DNA from: Pseudomonas denitrificans (nom. rej.)
GTDB taxonomy: Bacteria; Pseudomonadota; Gammaproteobacteria; Pseudomonadales; Pseudomonadaceae
Assembly (NCBI RefSeq): GCF_008807415.1
Contig: NZ_CP043626.1
Coordinates: forward strand, 6,548,501-6,612,500
Reading direction: 5' to 3'
DNA: 64,000 nt
The notes beneath the pieces are model-generated. The model made no database searches. It was not told where the DNA came from and saw only the letters and a program-made list of their open reading frames with translations. Both the position numbers and the translations under genes were made by a program. Shown in pieces: positions 9,786 through 20,393 of this stretch (position 1 is the stretch's first letter; the number at the start of each line of letters is the position of its first letter).

Positions 9786-10370
9786 ATGGCCCAGCTGTAC
9801 CTCGCCTCCAGTTCGCCGCGCCGCCGCGAGCTGCTTACCCAGATCGGCCTGCCGTTCCATATAGTGCCCGCGTCCATCGATGAAACTCCCGAGTCCGGCG
9901 AGTCGGCGCACGCCTATGTCGAGCGACTGGCGCGCGGCAAGGCCCAGGCTGGACTTAACTTTCTCGCCCAGCGCGCCGACGTCTGCGTGCTCGGCGCCGA
10001 TACCGCCGTGGTGCTGGACGGCCGCATTCTCGGCAAGCCGGTGGACCGCGACGACGCCCTGGCCATGCTGCAGGCCCTGTCCGGCCGCGAGCACGAGGTG
10101 CTGACCGCCGTGGCGGTAGCTGATCGGGATCGCTGCGAGGCGCGCGTGGTCAGCAGCCGCGTGGCCTTCCGCGAGGTATCCGCAGAGGAAGCCGAACGCT
10201 ATTGGGAAACCGGCGAGCCGCAGGATAAAGCCGGTGGCTATGCTATCCAGGGGCTTGCGGCGGTGTTCGTCAGCCGCGTCGAGGGCAGCTACAGCGCCGT
10301 GGTCGGCCTGCCTCTTTGCGAAACCTCGGCATTGCTGGCTGACTTCTCCATCCCCAGCTGGCAGTCTTGA
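9786..10370 (+). CDS. maf: Maf-type nucleoside triphosphate pyrophosphatase
   Basis: A 194-residue Maf/YhdE family enzyme that hydrolyses non-canonical or pyrimidine nucleoside triphosphates to monophosphates. The family start [19 protein letters not shown] forms the phosphate-binding loop, and [14 protein letters not shown] carries the conserved acidic catalytic/metal residues. [27 protein letters not shown] and [16 protein letters not shown] complete the fold. It lies between mreD and rng, the usual gammaproteobacterial arrangement. YhdE-type (dTTP/UTP) specificity is inferred from this context. Confidence 0.93.
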   Translation: MAQLYLASSSPRRRELLTQIGLPFHIVPASIDETPESGESAHAYVERLARGKAQAGLNFLAQRADVCVLGADTAVVLDGRILGKPVDRDDALAMLQALSGREHEVLTAVAVADRDRCEARVVSSRVAFREVSAEEAERYWETGEPQDKAGGYAIQGLAAVFVSRVEGSYSAVVGLPLCETSALLADFSIPSWQS

Positions 10371-10417
10371 TCGGAAAGTAGCGCTGGCACGACTCCGGGC
10401 GCGATAAGGAAGGGCGC

Positions 10418-11875
10418 ATGAGCGAAGAGATCCTGATCAATATCACGCCGATGGAATCGCGCGTGGCGGTGGTGGAGAACGGCGTCCTGCAGGAGGTCCA
10501 CGTCGAGCGCACGCTGCGTCGCGGGATCGTCGGCAATATCTACAAGGGCAAGGTCGTGCGCGTGCTGCCGGGCATGCAGGCGGCCTTCGTCGACGTCGGC
10601 CTGGAACGTGCGGCCTTTATCCACGCCGCGGAGATTTCCACCCGCGAAGGCAGCGCGGTGGAGAGCATCGGCGCGCTGGTCCATGAAGGGCAGAGCCTGG
10701 TGGTGCAGGTCACCAAGGACCCCATCGGCACCAAGGGCGCGCGCCTCACCACGCATCTGTCGATCCCCTCGCGCTACCTGGTCTACATGCCGCGCACCAG
10801 CCATGTCGGCATTTCCCTGAAGATCGAGGATGAGCACGAGCGCGAGCGCCTCAAGCAGGTGGTCGCCAAGTGCGTCGAGGCCGAGGGCATCGTCGAGCGC
10901 GGCGGATTCATCCTGCGTACTGCAGCCGAAGGGGCTGGCGAGGACGAGATCCTCGCCGATATCCGCTACCTGCGCCGCCTCTGGGACCAGATCGACGCGC
11001 AGATCCAGACCGTCGGCGCGCCGACGATGATCTACGAAGACCTTTCCCTGGCCCTGCGCACCCTGCGCGACCTGGTGAACCCGCGCATCGAGAAGATTCG
11101 TGTCGATTCCCGCGAAAACTTCCAGAAGATCACGCAGTTCGTCGAAGAGCTGATGCCGGAAATCGCCGACCGCCTGGAACACTACCCGGGCGAGCGGCCG
11201 ATCTTCGACCTCTACGGGGTCGAGGACGAGGTGCAGAAGGCGCTGGAGCGCAAGGTGCTGCTCAAGTCCGGCGGCTACCTGATCATCGACCCGACCGAGG
11301 CGATGACCACCATCGACGTGAATACCGGCGCCTTCGTCGGCCATCGCAACCTCGAAGAGACCATCTTCAAGACCAACCTCGAGGCGGCCACCGCCATCGC
11401 CCGCCAACTGCGCCTGCGCAACCTGGGCGGGATCATCATCATCGACTTCATCGACATGGAAGACGAGGAGCACCGCCGCCAGGTCCTGCGGACCCTGGAG
11501 AAGCAGCTCGAACGCGACCATGCCAAGACCAACATCATCGGCATCACCGAACTGGGCCTGGTGCAGATGACCCGCAAGCGCACCCGCGAAAGCCTGGTGC
11601 AGGTGCTCTGCGAGCCCTGTCCGAGCTGCCAGGGGCGCGGCATGCTGAAGACCGCCGAGACCATCTGCTACGAGATATTCCGCGAGATCCTTCGCGAGGC
11701 CCGGGCCTACCAGGCCAATTCCTATCTGGTGCTGGCCAATCAGAAGGTGGTGGATCGCCTGCTCGACGAGGAGTCGGGCAACGTTGCTGACCTTGAGCTG
11801 TTCATCGGTCGCCCCATCAAGTTCCAGGTCGAGGCCATGTATTCCCAGGAGCAGTACGACGTGGTCCTGCTTTGA
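10418..11875 (+). CDS. rng: Ribonuclease G
   Basis: A 485-residue endoribonuclease that matures the 5' end of 16S rRNA and degrades some mRNAs. It begins MSEEILINITPMESRVAVVENG, has an S1 RNA-binding domain (about residues 35-125, YKGKVVRVLPGMQAAFVDVG), and the catalytic acidic motifs TTIDVNTGAFVG and GGIIIIDFIDM. The CEPCPSC motif is the zinc-link used for dimerisation. Length and absence of a long C-terminal scaffold distinguish it from RNase E. The start ATG at 10418 has AAGGAAGG upstream. Confidence 0.96.
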   Translation: MSEEILINITPMESRVAVVENGVLQEVHVERTLRRGIVGNIYKGKVVRVLPGMQAAFVDVGLERAAFIHAAEISTREGSAVESIGALVHEGQSLVVQVTKDPIGTKGARLTTHLSIPSRYLVYMPRTSHVGISLKIEDEHERERLKQVVAKCVEAEGIVERGGFILRTAAEGAGEDEILADIRYLRRLWDQIDAQIQTVGAPTMIYEDLSLALRTLRDLVNPRIEKIRVDSRENFQKITQFVEELMPEIADRLEHYPGERPIFDLYGVEDEVQKALERKVLLKSGGYLIIDPTEAMTTIDVNTGAFVGHRNLEETIFKTNLEAATAIARQLRLRNLGGIIIIDFIDMEDEEHRRQVLRTLEKQLERDHAKTNIIGITELGLVQMTRKRTRESLVQVLCEPCPSCQGRGMLKTAETICYEIFREILREARAYQANSYLVLANQKVVDRLLDEESGNVADLELFIGRPIKFQVEAMYSQEQYDVVLL

Positions 11876-12033
11876 GCGGCGGATCGCACCGTTTGGGATT
11901 CGGGCAGGAGGCCGTCGTGCAATGGGGTTTTTTGGAGCTTTGCCTGACGCACACTGTCAGACCTGGTTCGACATTGCCTGGCTGGGAGGCCGCTCGATGA
12001 ACCTTCGCGACACTTCACAGGCAGCCGGCTGAC

Positions 12034-15000
12034 ATGGAGCGTGCCGGCCGGCTGTTCGCCACTTCCCTGCGCATCATCCTGGGCCTCCTGGCGCTGGGGC
12101 TGGTGCTGCTCGCGCTGTATGTCAGCCTCGGCCGACAGTTGGTGCCGCTGGTGGCGGAGTACCGCGATGACCTGGCGCAGAAGGCCAGCGAACAGCTGGG
12201 CCTGCCGGTGGCCATTGGCGCGCTGGAGGGGCACTGGCATGCCTTCAGCCCGATCATCGTGGTGCGCGATATCCAGCTGGGCGAGGGCAATGACTCCCTG
12301 CGCCTGGAACGTGTGCGCCTGACCCCGGACATTCTTGGCAGCGTGATGGCGCGCCAGCCGCGCATCGACAGCCTGGAACTGGAAGGCCTGCACCTGACCC
12401 TGCGCGAGGACGAGGAGGGCAAGTGGCATGCCGATGGCCTGCCCAGCCGCGGCGGCGACACCGATCCGCGCAAGCTCATCGACCTGCTGTTGACCCCGCG
12501 TCGCCTGTCGCTGATGGACAGCCAGCTGACCGTGCTGCCGCAGCAGGCCAACCCGCTGTCGCTGACCTACGTCGGCATGACCTTGCGCAGCGGCAGCCGC
12601 CAGCGCCTGGAAGCACGTCTCAGCCTGCCCGGCGGCGAGCCGGTGGCGGCGCGCCTGGAAACCCGCCTGAACCGTGACGACTGGGCGAAGAGTTCGGCCC
12701 AGCTGTACCTCAGCCTGCCGCAGGCCGACTGGGCCAAGTGGCTGCCCGGGCGCCTCACCGGTGCCTGGAAGCTGTCCCAGGCCAAGGCCGGCGGCGAGCT
12801 GTGGGCGACCATCGACAAGGGCGTGCCGGTGTCCGCAGTGGCACGCCTGAACGCGCCGAAGATCGACGCGGCGCTGGGCGATCGCAAGCCGGTGAGCCTG
12901 AGTGACCTGGGTGTCAGCCTGTTCTTCCAGCGCAATGGCGACGATTTCGACCTGCGCGTCGCCGATCTGGCGGCGAACCTCGGCGAAACCCGCTGGGGCG
13001 AGGTGGAGCTGGAGCTGACTCGCCGGACGAAGGACGAGGAGCACTGGCAACTGCGCGCCGACCGCCTCGACCTGACCCCGCTGGGGCCGACCATCACCGC
13101 CCTGGCGCCGCTGCCGGACAAGGCCATCGAGTGGCTCGACGGTCTCAAGCCACAGGGTGTGCTGCACAACGTCAACTTCGATTACTGGCCGCAGCGCGAA
13201 GGTGCCGAGCGGGTTGCCTATGCGACCAACCTGGAGAAGGTCGGCGTCAGTGCCTTCCATGACGTGCCCGCCGTGGCCAATGTCGATGGCACCCTGCGCG
13301 GCAACCTGGAAGGCGGCACGCTGGATGCCAACGCCCAGAACTTCATGCTTCACCTGGCAACCCTCTTCCCCGAGCCCTGGCACTACCGCACCGCGCACAC
13401 GCGCATGTTCTTCAAGCTCAACGACGAGGCCTTCACTCTCGGCAGCCATCTGATGCAGGTGGAAGGCGAGGAGGGCACCATCGCCGGTGACATGCTGATC
13501 CGCCTGATGCGCGACCCGGCGCTGGAGGACTACATGGACCTGCGTGTCGGCATGAGCAATGGCGATGCGCGCTACACCGGCAAGTACCTGCCGACCGTCA
13601 TCCCGCAGATGAGCAAGGACCTTGCCGCCTGGCTCAAGGGCTCGATCAAGAGCGGTCGTATCGAGCAGGGCTATTTCCTCTGGCAGGGCTCGCTGCAGAA
13701 GGGCTCGGCGCCCGAAGCCCACGCCATGACCCTGTATTTCAAGGTCCACGACGGCGTGCTCGACTACCAGCCCGGCTGGCCCGGCCTGAGCAAGGCCGAG
13801 GGTGAGGTGCGGGTCGAGGACACCGGTGTCAGCATCAACGCCACCAGCGGGCAGATCCTCAACAGCCAGGTGCGCGATGTGTCGGTGGAGATTCCCCATT
13901 CGGACCCGGGCGAAGTCGCCCACCTGCACGTGAATGGCGACATCGACAGCAACCTCGTCGATGGCCTGAAGATCCTCCAGGACTCGCCGATCGGTGCGAC
14001 CCATACCTTCGCCGGCTGGGAAGGCTCCGGCGACCTGAACGGCCACCTCAACCTCGATATTCCCCTGGCCAAGGGCGAGGCGAGCAAGGCGCGGGTGATA
14101 GTCGACTTCGACACCGATAAGGCGAAGTTGAAGATCGCCAAGCCCGAGCTGAACCTCGAACAGGTCAAGGGCAAGTTCCGCTATGACACCGACAGCGGCC
14201 TGAGTGGGCAGAACATCGCGGCCCAGGTGCTGGGCGCGCGCGTCACCGGCAGCATTCGCGCCGAAGGCCGCAACGGCGTCCCGCGCACGCGGGTGCTGGT
14301 GGGTGGTCAGGTGCCGGTCAAGTCCCTGCTCGACTGGGGCAAGGTGCAGCAGCAGTTGCCGGTAGATGGGCGCATTCCCTTCCAGCTCAACCTGCTGCTC
14401 GACGGCAAGGACAGCCAGTTGCAGGTCGCCTCGAACCTGCAGGGCGTCACCATCGACCTGCCGGCGCCACTGGGCAAGGCGGCGCAGGAGACTCGCGAGA
14501 GCGAGTGGCGCATGACCCTGGACGGCGCCGAGCGGCGTTACTGGGCGACCTATGGCGACCGCGCCAGCCTGGCCTACGCCGCGCCCGTGGAGCAGCCGCT
14601 GGCTGGTCGCGGCGTGCTGCGCCTGGGTGGCGATCCGGCCGTGCTGCCCAACTGGAGCGGCGTGCAAGTGCGCGGCAAGATCGATGAGGTCGACGCCGAC
14701 GCCTGGATGGCCGTCGCGAAGAAGTACTCCAACACAGGGGTTGAAGGCGCGGCTGGCCTGTTGCGTGGTGCGGACCTGCAGATCGGTCGCTTCAAGGGTT
14801 TCGGCCAGACCCTGGAAAACCTCACGCTGGACCTGGCGCGCGTCGACAGCAGCTGGCAGGTCGGGTTGGTCAGCTCACTGGTTTCCGGCAAGGTCACCCT
14901 GCCTGACAGCAAGGTGAAGCCGATCCAGATTGCCCTGGACCGCATCGACCTGCCCAAGGGCGAGGCCATCGACTCCGAGAAGGCGGTGGAGCAGCCGGAC

Positions 15001-15852
15001 CCACTGGCGAAGATCGACCCGCGGACCCTGCCGCCGATGGACGTGAGCATTCGCCAGGTGCTGAAGGCTGGCAAGCCCGTTGGTGCCTGGAGCTTCAACG
15101 TGCGGCCGACACCCACCGGGGTTGGCTTCAACGACGTCAACCTGGACCTGCGCGGCCTGTCGGTGAAGGGCAACCTGCGCTGGGACGGCATGGAGGCAAG
15201 TGCGCGCAGCACCTTCCAGGGCCAGCTTGAAGGCAAGAACATGGGCGATGTGCTCAAGGCCTGGGACTTCGCGCCCAGCGTGACCAGCGAGCGCTTCCGC
15301 GTGGACATCAACGGCAACTGGCCGGGCTCCCCGGCGGCGCTGAACCTGCGGCGCTTCGGCGGTACCCTCGACGCCAGCCTGCGCAAGGGCCAGTTCGTCG
15401 AAGTGGAAGGCGGTGCCAATGCCCTGCGCGTATTCGGCCTGCTCAACTTCAACGCCATCAACCGCCGCCTGCGCCTGGACTTCTCCGACCTGCTCGGCAA
15501 GGGCCTGAGCTACGACCGGGTGAAGGGCGTGCTCACTGCCACCGATGGCGTCTACTTCACTCGCGAGCCGCTGCGACTGGACGGGCCGTCGAGCAACCTG
15601 GAGCTCAACGGCACCCTGGACCTGGCCCACGACGAAATCGACGCCAAGCTGCTGGTGACCCTGCCGGTGACCAACAACCTGCCGCTGGCGGCGCTGATCG
15701 TTGGTGCGCCGGCCATTGGTGGTGCGCTGTTCGTGGTGGACAAGCTGCTGGGCGACAAGGTCGCGCGCTTCGCCAGCGTGCAATACAGCGTCAAGGGCCC
15801 GTGGCAGAGCCCCACCATCGCTTTCGAGAAACCTTTCGAAAAGCCTCATTGA
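12034..15852 (+). CDS. yhdP: YhdP family AsmA-like phospholipid transporter
   Basis: A very large (1272-residue) inner-membrane-anchored periplasmic protein of the YhdP/TIGR02099 family. These form long beta-groove bridges that move phospholipids to the outer membrane. It has one N-terminal membrane helix (RIILGLLALGLVLLALYVSL) and a repetitive beta-rich body. The conserved AsmA_2/DUF3971-type C-terminus includes RVFGLLNFNAINRRLRLDFSD and LPLAALIVGAPAIGGALFVVDKL. The start at 12034 has only a weak ribosome site. The 158-bp gap after rng shows no clear gene. A long open frame on the opposite strand is a GC-bias shadow. Confidence 0.93.
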   Translation: MERAGRLFATSLRIILGLLALGLVLLALYVSLGRQLVPLVAEYRDDLAQKASEQLGLPVAIGALEGHWHAFSPIIVVRDIQLGEGNDSLRLERVRLTPDILGSVMARQPRIDSLELEGLHLTLREDEEGKWHADGLPSRGGDTDPRKLIDLLLTPRRLSLMDSQLTVLPQQANPLSLTYVGMTLRSGSRQRLEARLSLPGGEPVAARLETRLNRDDWAKSSAQLYLSLPQADWAKWLPGRLTGAWKLSQAKAGGELWATIDKGVPVSAVARLNAPKIDAALGDRKPVSLSDLGVSLFFQRNGDDFDLRVADLAANLGETRWGEVELELTRRTKDEEHWQLRADRLDLTPLGPTITALAPLPDKAIEWLDGLKPQGVLHNVNFDYWPQREGAERVAYATNLEKVGVSAFHDVPAVANVDGTLRGNLEGGTLDANAQNFMLHLATLFPEPWHYRTAHTRMFFKLNDEAFTLGSHLMQVEGEEGTIAGDMLIRLMRDPALEDYMDLRVGMSNGDARYTGKYLPTVIPQMSKDLAAWLKGSIKSGRIEQGYFLWQGSLQKGSAPEAHAMTLYFKVHDGVLDYQPGWPGLSKAEGEVRVEDTGVSINATSGQILNSQVRDVSVEIPHSDPGEVAHLHVNGDIDSNLVDGLKILQDSPIGATHTFAGWEGSGDLNGHLNLDIPLAKGEASKARVIVDFDTDKAKLKIAKPELNLEQVKGKFRYDTDSGLSGQNIAAQVLGARVTGSIRAEGRNGVPRTRVLVGGQVPVKSLLDWGKVQQQLPVDGRIPFQLNLLLDGKDSQLQVASNLQGVTIDLPAPLGKAAQETRESEWRMTLDGAERRYWATYGDRASLAYAAPVEQPLAGRGVLRLGGDPAVLPNWSGVQVRGKIDEVDADAWMAVAKKYSNTGVEGAAGLLRGADLQIGRFKGFGQTLENLTLDLARVDSSWQVGLVSSLVSGKVTLPDSKVKPIQIALDRIDLPKGEAIDSEKAVEQPDPLAKIDPRTLPPMDVSIRQVLKAGKPVGAWSFNVRPTPTGVGFNDVNLDLRGLSVKGNLRWDGMEASARSTFQGQLEGKNMGDVLKAWDFAPSVTSERFRVDINGNWPGSPAALNLRRFGGTLDASLRKGQFVEVEGGANALRVFGLLNFNAINRRLRLDFSDLLGKGLSYDRVKGVLTATDGVYFTREPLRLDGPSSNLELNGTLDLAHDEIDAKLLVTLPVTNNLPLAALIVGAPAIGGALFVVDKLLGDKVARFASVQYSVKGPWQSPTIAFEKPFEKPH

Positions 15853-15919
15853 GCCCCTCAATCGAGCAGAAAGCCCGGGCTTCAGTTAGCATGAAACCCA
15901 GACACCGACGGAGCTCAGC

Positions 15920-16768
15920 ATGTCCATTGCCGTCATCCAGATGGTCAGCCAGGACGATGTCCCGGCCAATCTCGCCGCCGCCCGTCGCCTGCTCGAGCAG
16001 GCCGCCGAGGGTGGCGCGCGCCTCGCCGTGTTGCCGGAAAACTTCGCTGCCATGGGCCGCCGCGATCTCGCGGAGATCGGCCGGGCCGAAGCCCTGGGCG
16101 AAGGCCCAATCCTGCCCTGGTTGAAAAGCGCCGCCCGCGACCTCAGGTTGTGGATAGTCGCCGGCACCCTGCCGCTGCCGCCCGAAGGCCAGCCGGACGC
16201 CAAGGCCAACGCCTGTTCGCTGCTGGTGGACGAGCGCGGTGAAGTGGCGGCGCGCTACGACAAGTTGCACCTGTTCGACGTGGACGTCGCCGACGCCCGT
16301 GGCCGCTATCGCGAGTCTGATGACTACGCCTTCGGTCAGCGCGTGGTGGTGGCGGATACGCCGGTCGGGCGCCTGGGACTGACGGTCTGCTACGACCTGC
16401 GCTTCCCCGAGCTCTACACCGCATTGCGCGAAGCCGGCGCAGAGCTGATCAGCGCTCCCGCCGCCTTCACTGCAGTCACTGGGGCGGCGCACTGGGAAAT
16501 CCTCGTCCGCGCCCGCGCCATCGAAACCCAGTGCTACCTGCTGGCGGCCGGGCAGGGCGGTACCCACCCCAAAGGACGGGAAACCTGGGGCCAGTCGGCC
16601 ATCGTCGACCCCTGGGGGCGTATCCTCGCCGAACAGGCCAAGGGCGAGGCCGTGCTGCTGGCCGAGCGCGACAGCGAGGAACAGGCGGCGGTCCGGCAGC
16701 GCATGCCGATTGCCCGGCACAGAAGATTTTTCCCGCCGGTCGAACCACGACCGGCGCGTACGGAGTGA
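15920..16768 (+). CDS. Nitrilase-superfamily amidohydrolase (Nit/omega-amidase-like)
   Basis: A 282-residue carbon-nitrogen hydrolase. The Glu-Lys-Cys catalytic triad is visible as E40 (LAVLPENFA), K115 ([10 protein letters not shown]) and C157 ([13 protein letters not shown]). The sequence is closest in style to the Nit1/YbeM deaminated-glutathione amidase branch, but substrate cannot be assigned from sequence alone. GGAG precedes the ATG at 15920. It ends 2 bases before tldD and its last codons contain the tldD ribosome site, so the two are cotranscribed. Confidence 0.9.
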   Translation: MSIAVIQMVSQDDVPANLAAARRLLEQAAEGGARLAVLPENFAAMGRRDLAEIGRAEALGEGPILPWLKSAARDLRLWIVAGTLPLPPEGQPDAKANACSLLVDERGEVAARYDKLHLFDVDVADARGRYRESDDYAFGQRVVVADTPVGRLGLTVCYDLRFPELYTALREAGAELISAPAAFTAVTGAAHWEILVRARAIETQCYLLAAGQGGTHPKGRETWGQSAIVDPWGRILAEQAKGEAVLLAERDSEEQAAVRQRMPIARHRRFFPPVEPRPARTE

Positions 16769-16770
16769 AT

Positions 16771-18213
16771 ATGAGCGAACTGTTGTCATCCGTCAGTCAG
16801 CACCTGCTGGCCCCCGGTGGTCTGGATATCGACCAGCTGTCGCCGATCCTGCACGAGCTGAGCGGCCCCGGTATCGACGCCGCCGACCTGTACTTCCAGA
16901 GCCAGGTTTCCGAGTCCTGGATGCTCGAAGACGGCATCGTCAAGGAAGGCAGCTTCCACATGGACCAGGGCGTCGGTGTGCGCGCGCAGTCCGGCGAGAA
17001 GACCGGCTTCGCCTACAGCAACGCGATCAACCATGAAGCGCTGATCCAGGCCGCCCGCGCCGCCCGTTCGATCTCCCGCGCCGGGCAGAACGGCAAGGTG
17101 CAGGCGTTCCAGGCCGTGGTGCCGACCCGCCTGTATGCCGGCGAGAACCCGCTGGACGTCATGAGCCGCGCCGAGAAGGTGGAGCTGCTGCAGAAGATCG
17201 ATGCCGCCACCCGCGCCCTCGATCCGCGTATCCAGCAGGTCACTGTCAGCCTCGCCGGCGTCTGGGACCAGGTGCTGATCGCCGCGGCGGACGGCTCGCT
17301 GGCCGCGGACATCCGCCCGCTGGTGCGCTTCAACGTCAGCGTCATCGTCGAGCAGAACGGCCGTCGCGAGCGTGGCGGCCATGGCGGCGGCGGGCGTACC
17401 GATTACAAGTACTTCCTCCAGGAAGACCGCGCCATGAGCTACGCCCGCGAGGCGCTGCGCCAGGCCCTGGTCAACCTTGAAGCGGTGCCCGCGCCGGCCG
17501 GCAGCCTGCCGGTGGTGATGGGGGCCGGCTGGTCCGGCGTGCTCCTGCACGAAGCCGTGGGTCACGGCCTGGAAGGCGACTTCAACCGCAAGGGCAGCTC
17601 CAACTACAGCGGGCGCATCGGCGAGAAGGTCGCTTCCAGCCTGTGCACCATCGTCGACGACGGCACCATCGCTGGCCGTCGTGGTTCGCTGTCGGTGGAC
17701 GACGAGGGCACGCCGACGAACTGCAACGTGCTGATCGAGAACGGCATCCTCAAGGGCTACATGCAGGACAAGCTCAACGCCCGCCTGATGGGCGTGGCGC
17801 GCACCGGCAACGGCCGTCGCGAGTCCTACGCGCACCTGCCGATGCCGCGCATGACCAACACCTACATGCTGGCCGGGCAGAGCGATCCGCAGGAAATCAT
17901 CGCCAGCGTCGAGCGCGGCATCTACTGCGCGAACCTCGGCGGCGGCCAGGTAGATATCACCAGCGGCAAGTTCGTCTTCGCCACCAGTGAGGCCTACCTG
18001 ATCGAGAACGGCAAGATCACCCGTCCGGTGAAGGGCGCGACCCTGATAGGCAACGGTCCGGAAGTGATGAGCCGGGTGTCCATGGTCGGCAACGACCTGG
18101 CGCTGGACAGCGGCGTGGGTACCTGCGGCAAGGACGGCCAGTCCGTGCCGGTCGGTGTCGGTCAGCCGACCCTGAAGATCGACGCGATCACCGTCGGCGG
18201 CACGGGCGGCTGA
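16771..18213 (+). CDS. tldD: Metalloprotease TldD
   Basis: A 480-residue catalytic subunit of the TldD-TldE (PmbA) heterodimeric metalloprotease, known for microcin B17 maturation and CcdA degradation. The zinc motif [11 protein letters not shown] is at residues 260-270 (HExxxH). Later conserved blocks include [29 protein letters not shown] and [12 protein letters not shown]. The start is ATG at 16771 with GGAGTG upstream; a much longer open frame reaching back into the nitrilase gene is an artefact. The partner gene pmbA lies downstream beyond the inverted darP gene. Confidence 0.96.
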   Translation: MSELLSSVSQHLLAPGGLDIDQLSPILHELSGPGIDAADLYFQSQVSESWMLEDGIVKEGSFHMDQGVGVRAQSGEKTGFAYSNAINHEALIQAARAARSISRAGQNGKVQAFQAVVPTRLYAGENPLDVMSRAEKVELLQKIDAATRALDPRIQQVTVSLAGVWDQVLIAAADGSLAADIRPLVRFNVSVIVEQNGRRERGGHGGGGRTDYKYFLQEDRAMSYAREALRQALVNLEAVPAPAGSLPVVMGAGWSGVLLHEAVGHGLEGDFNRKGSSNYSGRIGEKVASSLCTIVDDGTIAGRRGSLSVDDEGTPTNCNVLIENGILKGYMQDKLNARLMGVARTGNGRRESYAHLPMPRMTNTYMLAGQSDPQEIIASVERGIYCANLGGGQVDITSGKFVFATSEAYLIENGKITRPVKGATLIGNGPEVMSRVSMVGNDLALDSGVGTCGKDGQSVPVGVGQPTLKIDAITVGGTGG

Positions 18214-18253
18214 GGCCGTTGCCGGTGGGGCTGGAAGGGAAGGGCGCGGCCGC

Positions 18254-18778
18254 TCAGCGCAGGCCGCGTTTCAGCTCGTCCAGCTCGCGGATGTACTTGA
18301 AGATCTTCCGCGCTGCGGCCGGAGGCTTGTTGTGAGCGGCCTCGTGCTGGGCGTGGCGGATCAGCTGGAGCAGATGCTGGCGGTCGCTTTCCGGGTATTC
18401 GCCGAAGAAGGCCGACAGCGCGGCGTCGCCGCCGGTGATCAGGTGGTCGCGCCAGCGCTCCAGGGCGTGGAAGCGTTCGTTGTACTGGCGGGTCGAGGTA
18501 TCTACCTGCTCCAGCAGGGCGAGGATGGCCTCGACGTCCTGGTCGCGCATCAGCTTGCCGATGAACTGCCGGTGGCGTTTCTTGGCGGCGTTGGCCTTGT
18601 GCTTGGGAGCTTCTTCCAGTGCGCGGCGCAGCGGATCGGTGAGCGGCATGCGGTCGAGCATGTCGGCCTTGAGCGTGGTCAGGCGCTCGCCGAGTTCCTG
18701 CAGCGCGTGCATTTCGCGTTTTACTTGCGACTTGCTCTTCTCATCGAAGGACGAGTCGTCATCGTGAATTTCAGCCAT
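18254..18778 (-). CDS. darP: Ribosome-associated protein YjgA/DarP (DUF615)
   Basis: A 174-residue, highly charged protein of the DUF615 family, which binds late 50S ribosomal intermediates. Typical segments are [35 protein letters not shown] and [14 protein letters not shown]. The start is set at ATG 18778 ([11 protein letters not shown]); an open frame extends about 39 codons further but lacks family-like sequence. It is convergent with tldD and divergent from pmbA, that is, inserted in reverse between the two subunits of one protease. Confidence 0.92.
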   Translation of the reverse strand: MAEIHDDDSSFDEKSKSQVKREMHALQELGERLTTLKADMLDRMPLTDPLRRALEEAPKHKANAAKKRHRQFIGKLMRDQDVEAILALLEQVDTSTRQYNERFHALERWRDHLITGGDAALSAFFGEYPESDRQHLLQLIRHAQHEAAHNKPPAAARKIFKYIRELDELKRGLR

Positions 18779-18894
18779 GGCGGGGGTCTCGTTGAAAACG
18801 CCGCCATGATAACGAGTCAGGGGCCACTTGTCCGGCCCGCGCCGGTCGCCGCCGCCTGATGGCGGGGCCGGACCATGAACAGGAGAGGCATGCA

Positions 18895-20244
18895 ATGAGC
18901 GAACATAACCCGGCAGTGAGCCCGGAGGTCCTTCCCGAACTGCGTGAGCAGGTCGAGCGGATCATCGCCGAGGCCACCCGGCAGGGCGCCAGCGCCTGCG
19001 AGGTGGCGGTGTCGGTGGAGCAGGGGCTGTCGACCTCGGTGCGCCAGGGTGAAGTCGAGACTGTCGAGTTCAACCGCGACCAGGGCTTCGGCATCACCCT
19101 CTATGTCGGTCAGCGCAAGGGCTCCGCGAGCACCTCGGCCACCGGCGCGGATGCTATTCGCGAGACCGTGGCGGCGGCGCTGGCCATCGCCAAGCACGCT
19201 TCCGAAGACGATTGTGCCGGCCTGGCCGATCCGGCGCTGATGGCCCGTGACCTGCCGGACCTGGACCTGTACCACGGCTGGTCGATCACCCCCGACCAGG
19301 CCATCGAGCGCGCGCTGGCCTGCGAGGCCGCTGCGTTCGCCACCGACAAGCGCGTTACCAAGGCCGACGGCACCACGCTGAACACCCACCAGGGTTGTCG
19401 CGTCTACGGCAACAGCCACGGCTTCGTTGGCGGCTACGCCAGCACCCGCCACAGCCTGAGTTGCGTGATGATCGCCGAGCTGGAAGGGCAGATGCAGCGC
19501 GACTACTGGTACGACGTGAACCGTCGCGGCGACCTGCTGGCCACTCCCGAATCCATCGGCCGCCGCGCCGCCGAGCGCGCCGCCAGCCGTCTCGGCGCGC
19601 GCCCGGTGCCGACCGCCGAAGTGCCGGTGCTGTTCTCCCCGGAAGTCGCGGTCGGTCTGTTCGGCCACTTCCTCGGCGCCATCTCAGGCGGCAGCCTGTA
19701 CCGCAAGTCGTCGTTCCTCGAAGGCGCATTGGGCCAGCGGCTGTTCCCGGAATGGCTGACCCTGGACGAACGCCCGCTGCTGCGCGGCGCGCTGGGCAGC
19801 GCCTCGTTCGACAACGATGGCCTGGCGACCTACGCCAAGCCCTTCGTCGAGGGCGGCGATCTGGTGTCGTACGTGCTCGGCACCTACTCCGGGCGCAAGC
19901 TGGGCATGCCCAGCACGGCCAACTCCGGTGGCGTGCACAACCTGTTCGTCAGCCATGGCGACGAGGACCAGGCTGCCCTGATCCGCCGCATGGGGCGGGG
20001 CCTGCTGGTCACCGAGCTGATGGGGCAGGGCGTCAACCTGGTGACCGGCGACTACTCCCGTGGCGCTGGCGGTTACTGGGTCGAGAATGGCGAAATCCAG
20101 TTCCCGGTGCAGGAAGTCACCATCGCCGCCAACCTGCGCGACCTGTTCCGCAACATCGTCGCCATCGGCAATGACGTGGAGTACCGCGGCAACCTGCATA
20201 CCGGCTCCGTGCTCATCGAAAAGATGATGGTCGCCGGCAACTGA
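18895..20244 (+). CDS. pmbA: TldE/PmbA, non-catalytic partner of TldD
   Basis: A 449-residue subunit of the TldD-TldE protease. It has the TldD/PmbA fold ([56 protein letters not shown]). At the position equivalent to the TldD zinc motif it reads [13 protein letters not shown] instead of HExxxH, as expected for PmbA. The start ATG at 18895 follows AGGAGAGG with 6-base spacing, so the upstream in-frame ATG at 18859 is not preferred. A strong terminator follows. Confidence 0.95.
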   Translation: MSEHNPAVSPEVLPELREQVERIIAEATRQGASACEVAVSVEQGLSTSVRQGEVETVEFNRDQGFGITLYVGQRKGSASTSATGADAIRETVAAALAIAKHASEDDCAGLADPALMARDLPDLDLYHGWSITPDQAIERALACEAAAFATDKRVTKADGTTLNTHQGCRVYGNSHGFVGGYASTRHSLSCVMIAELEGQMQRDYWYDVNRRGDLLATPESIGRRAAERAASRLGARPVPTAEVPVLFSPEVAVGLFGHFLGAISGGSLYRKSSFLEGALGQRLFPEWLTLDERPLLRGALGSASFDNDGLATYAKPFVEGGDLVSYVLGTYSGRKLGMPSTANSGGVHNLFVSHGDEDQAALIRRMGRGLLVTELMGQGVNLVTGDYSRGAGGYWVENGEIQFPVQEVTIAANLRDLFRNIVAIGNDVEYRGNLHTGSVLIEKMMVAGN

Positions 20245-20308
20245 TCCAGCCGCCGCGGCCCCGCTGGCCGCGGCTTTCAGCCCTTCTTCGATTCCCTTCT
20301 CCAGGCTG

Positions 20309-20346
20309 GCCGCCCAGCGCAATGCGTTCGGGCGGCTTGTTTTTTT
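20309..20346 (+). terminator. Rho-independent terminator after pmbA
   Basis: GCCGCCC (20309-20315) pairs with GGGCGGC (20330-20336), with partial inner pairing, and is followed by TTG and seven T residues. It separates pmbA from the Fur-controlled operon. Confidence 0.75.
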
Positions 20347-20359
20347 GTCTTTCGGAAAC

Positions 20360-20378
20360 AATAATCAATCTCATTATC
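20360..20378 (+). promoter_or_regulatory. Fur box upstream of fagA
   Basis: The 19-mer AATAATCAATCTCATTATC matches the consensus GATAATGATAATCATTATC at 14 of 19 positions. It ends 15 bases before the fagA ATG, so a bound repressor would cover the promoter/leader. The homologous P. aeruginosa operon is known to be Fur-repressed. Confidence 0.8.
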
Positions 20379-20393
20379 GATTGAGAGATTGCC

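Noticed and set aside
11876..12033. A short open frame (ATG 11998) between rng and yhdP.
   Set aside because: Only 11 codons from that ATG, no ribosome site, and no conserved-looking peptide.
11740..14667. A 975-codon open frame on the strand opposite yhdP.
   Set aside because: A GC-rich codon-bias shadow: it lies wholly antisense to a conserved gene, is rich in His/Gln/Arg without recognisable motifs, and starts inside coding sequence.
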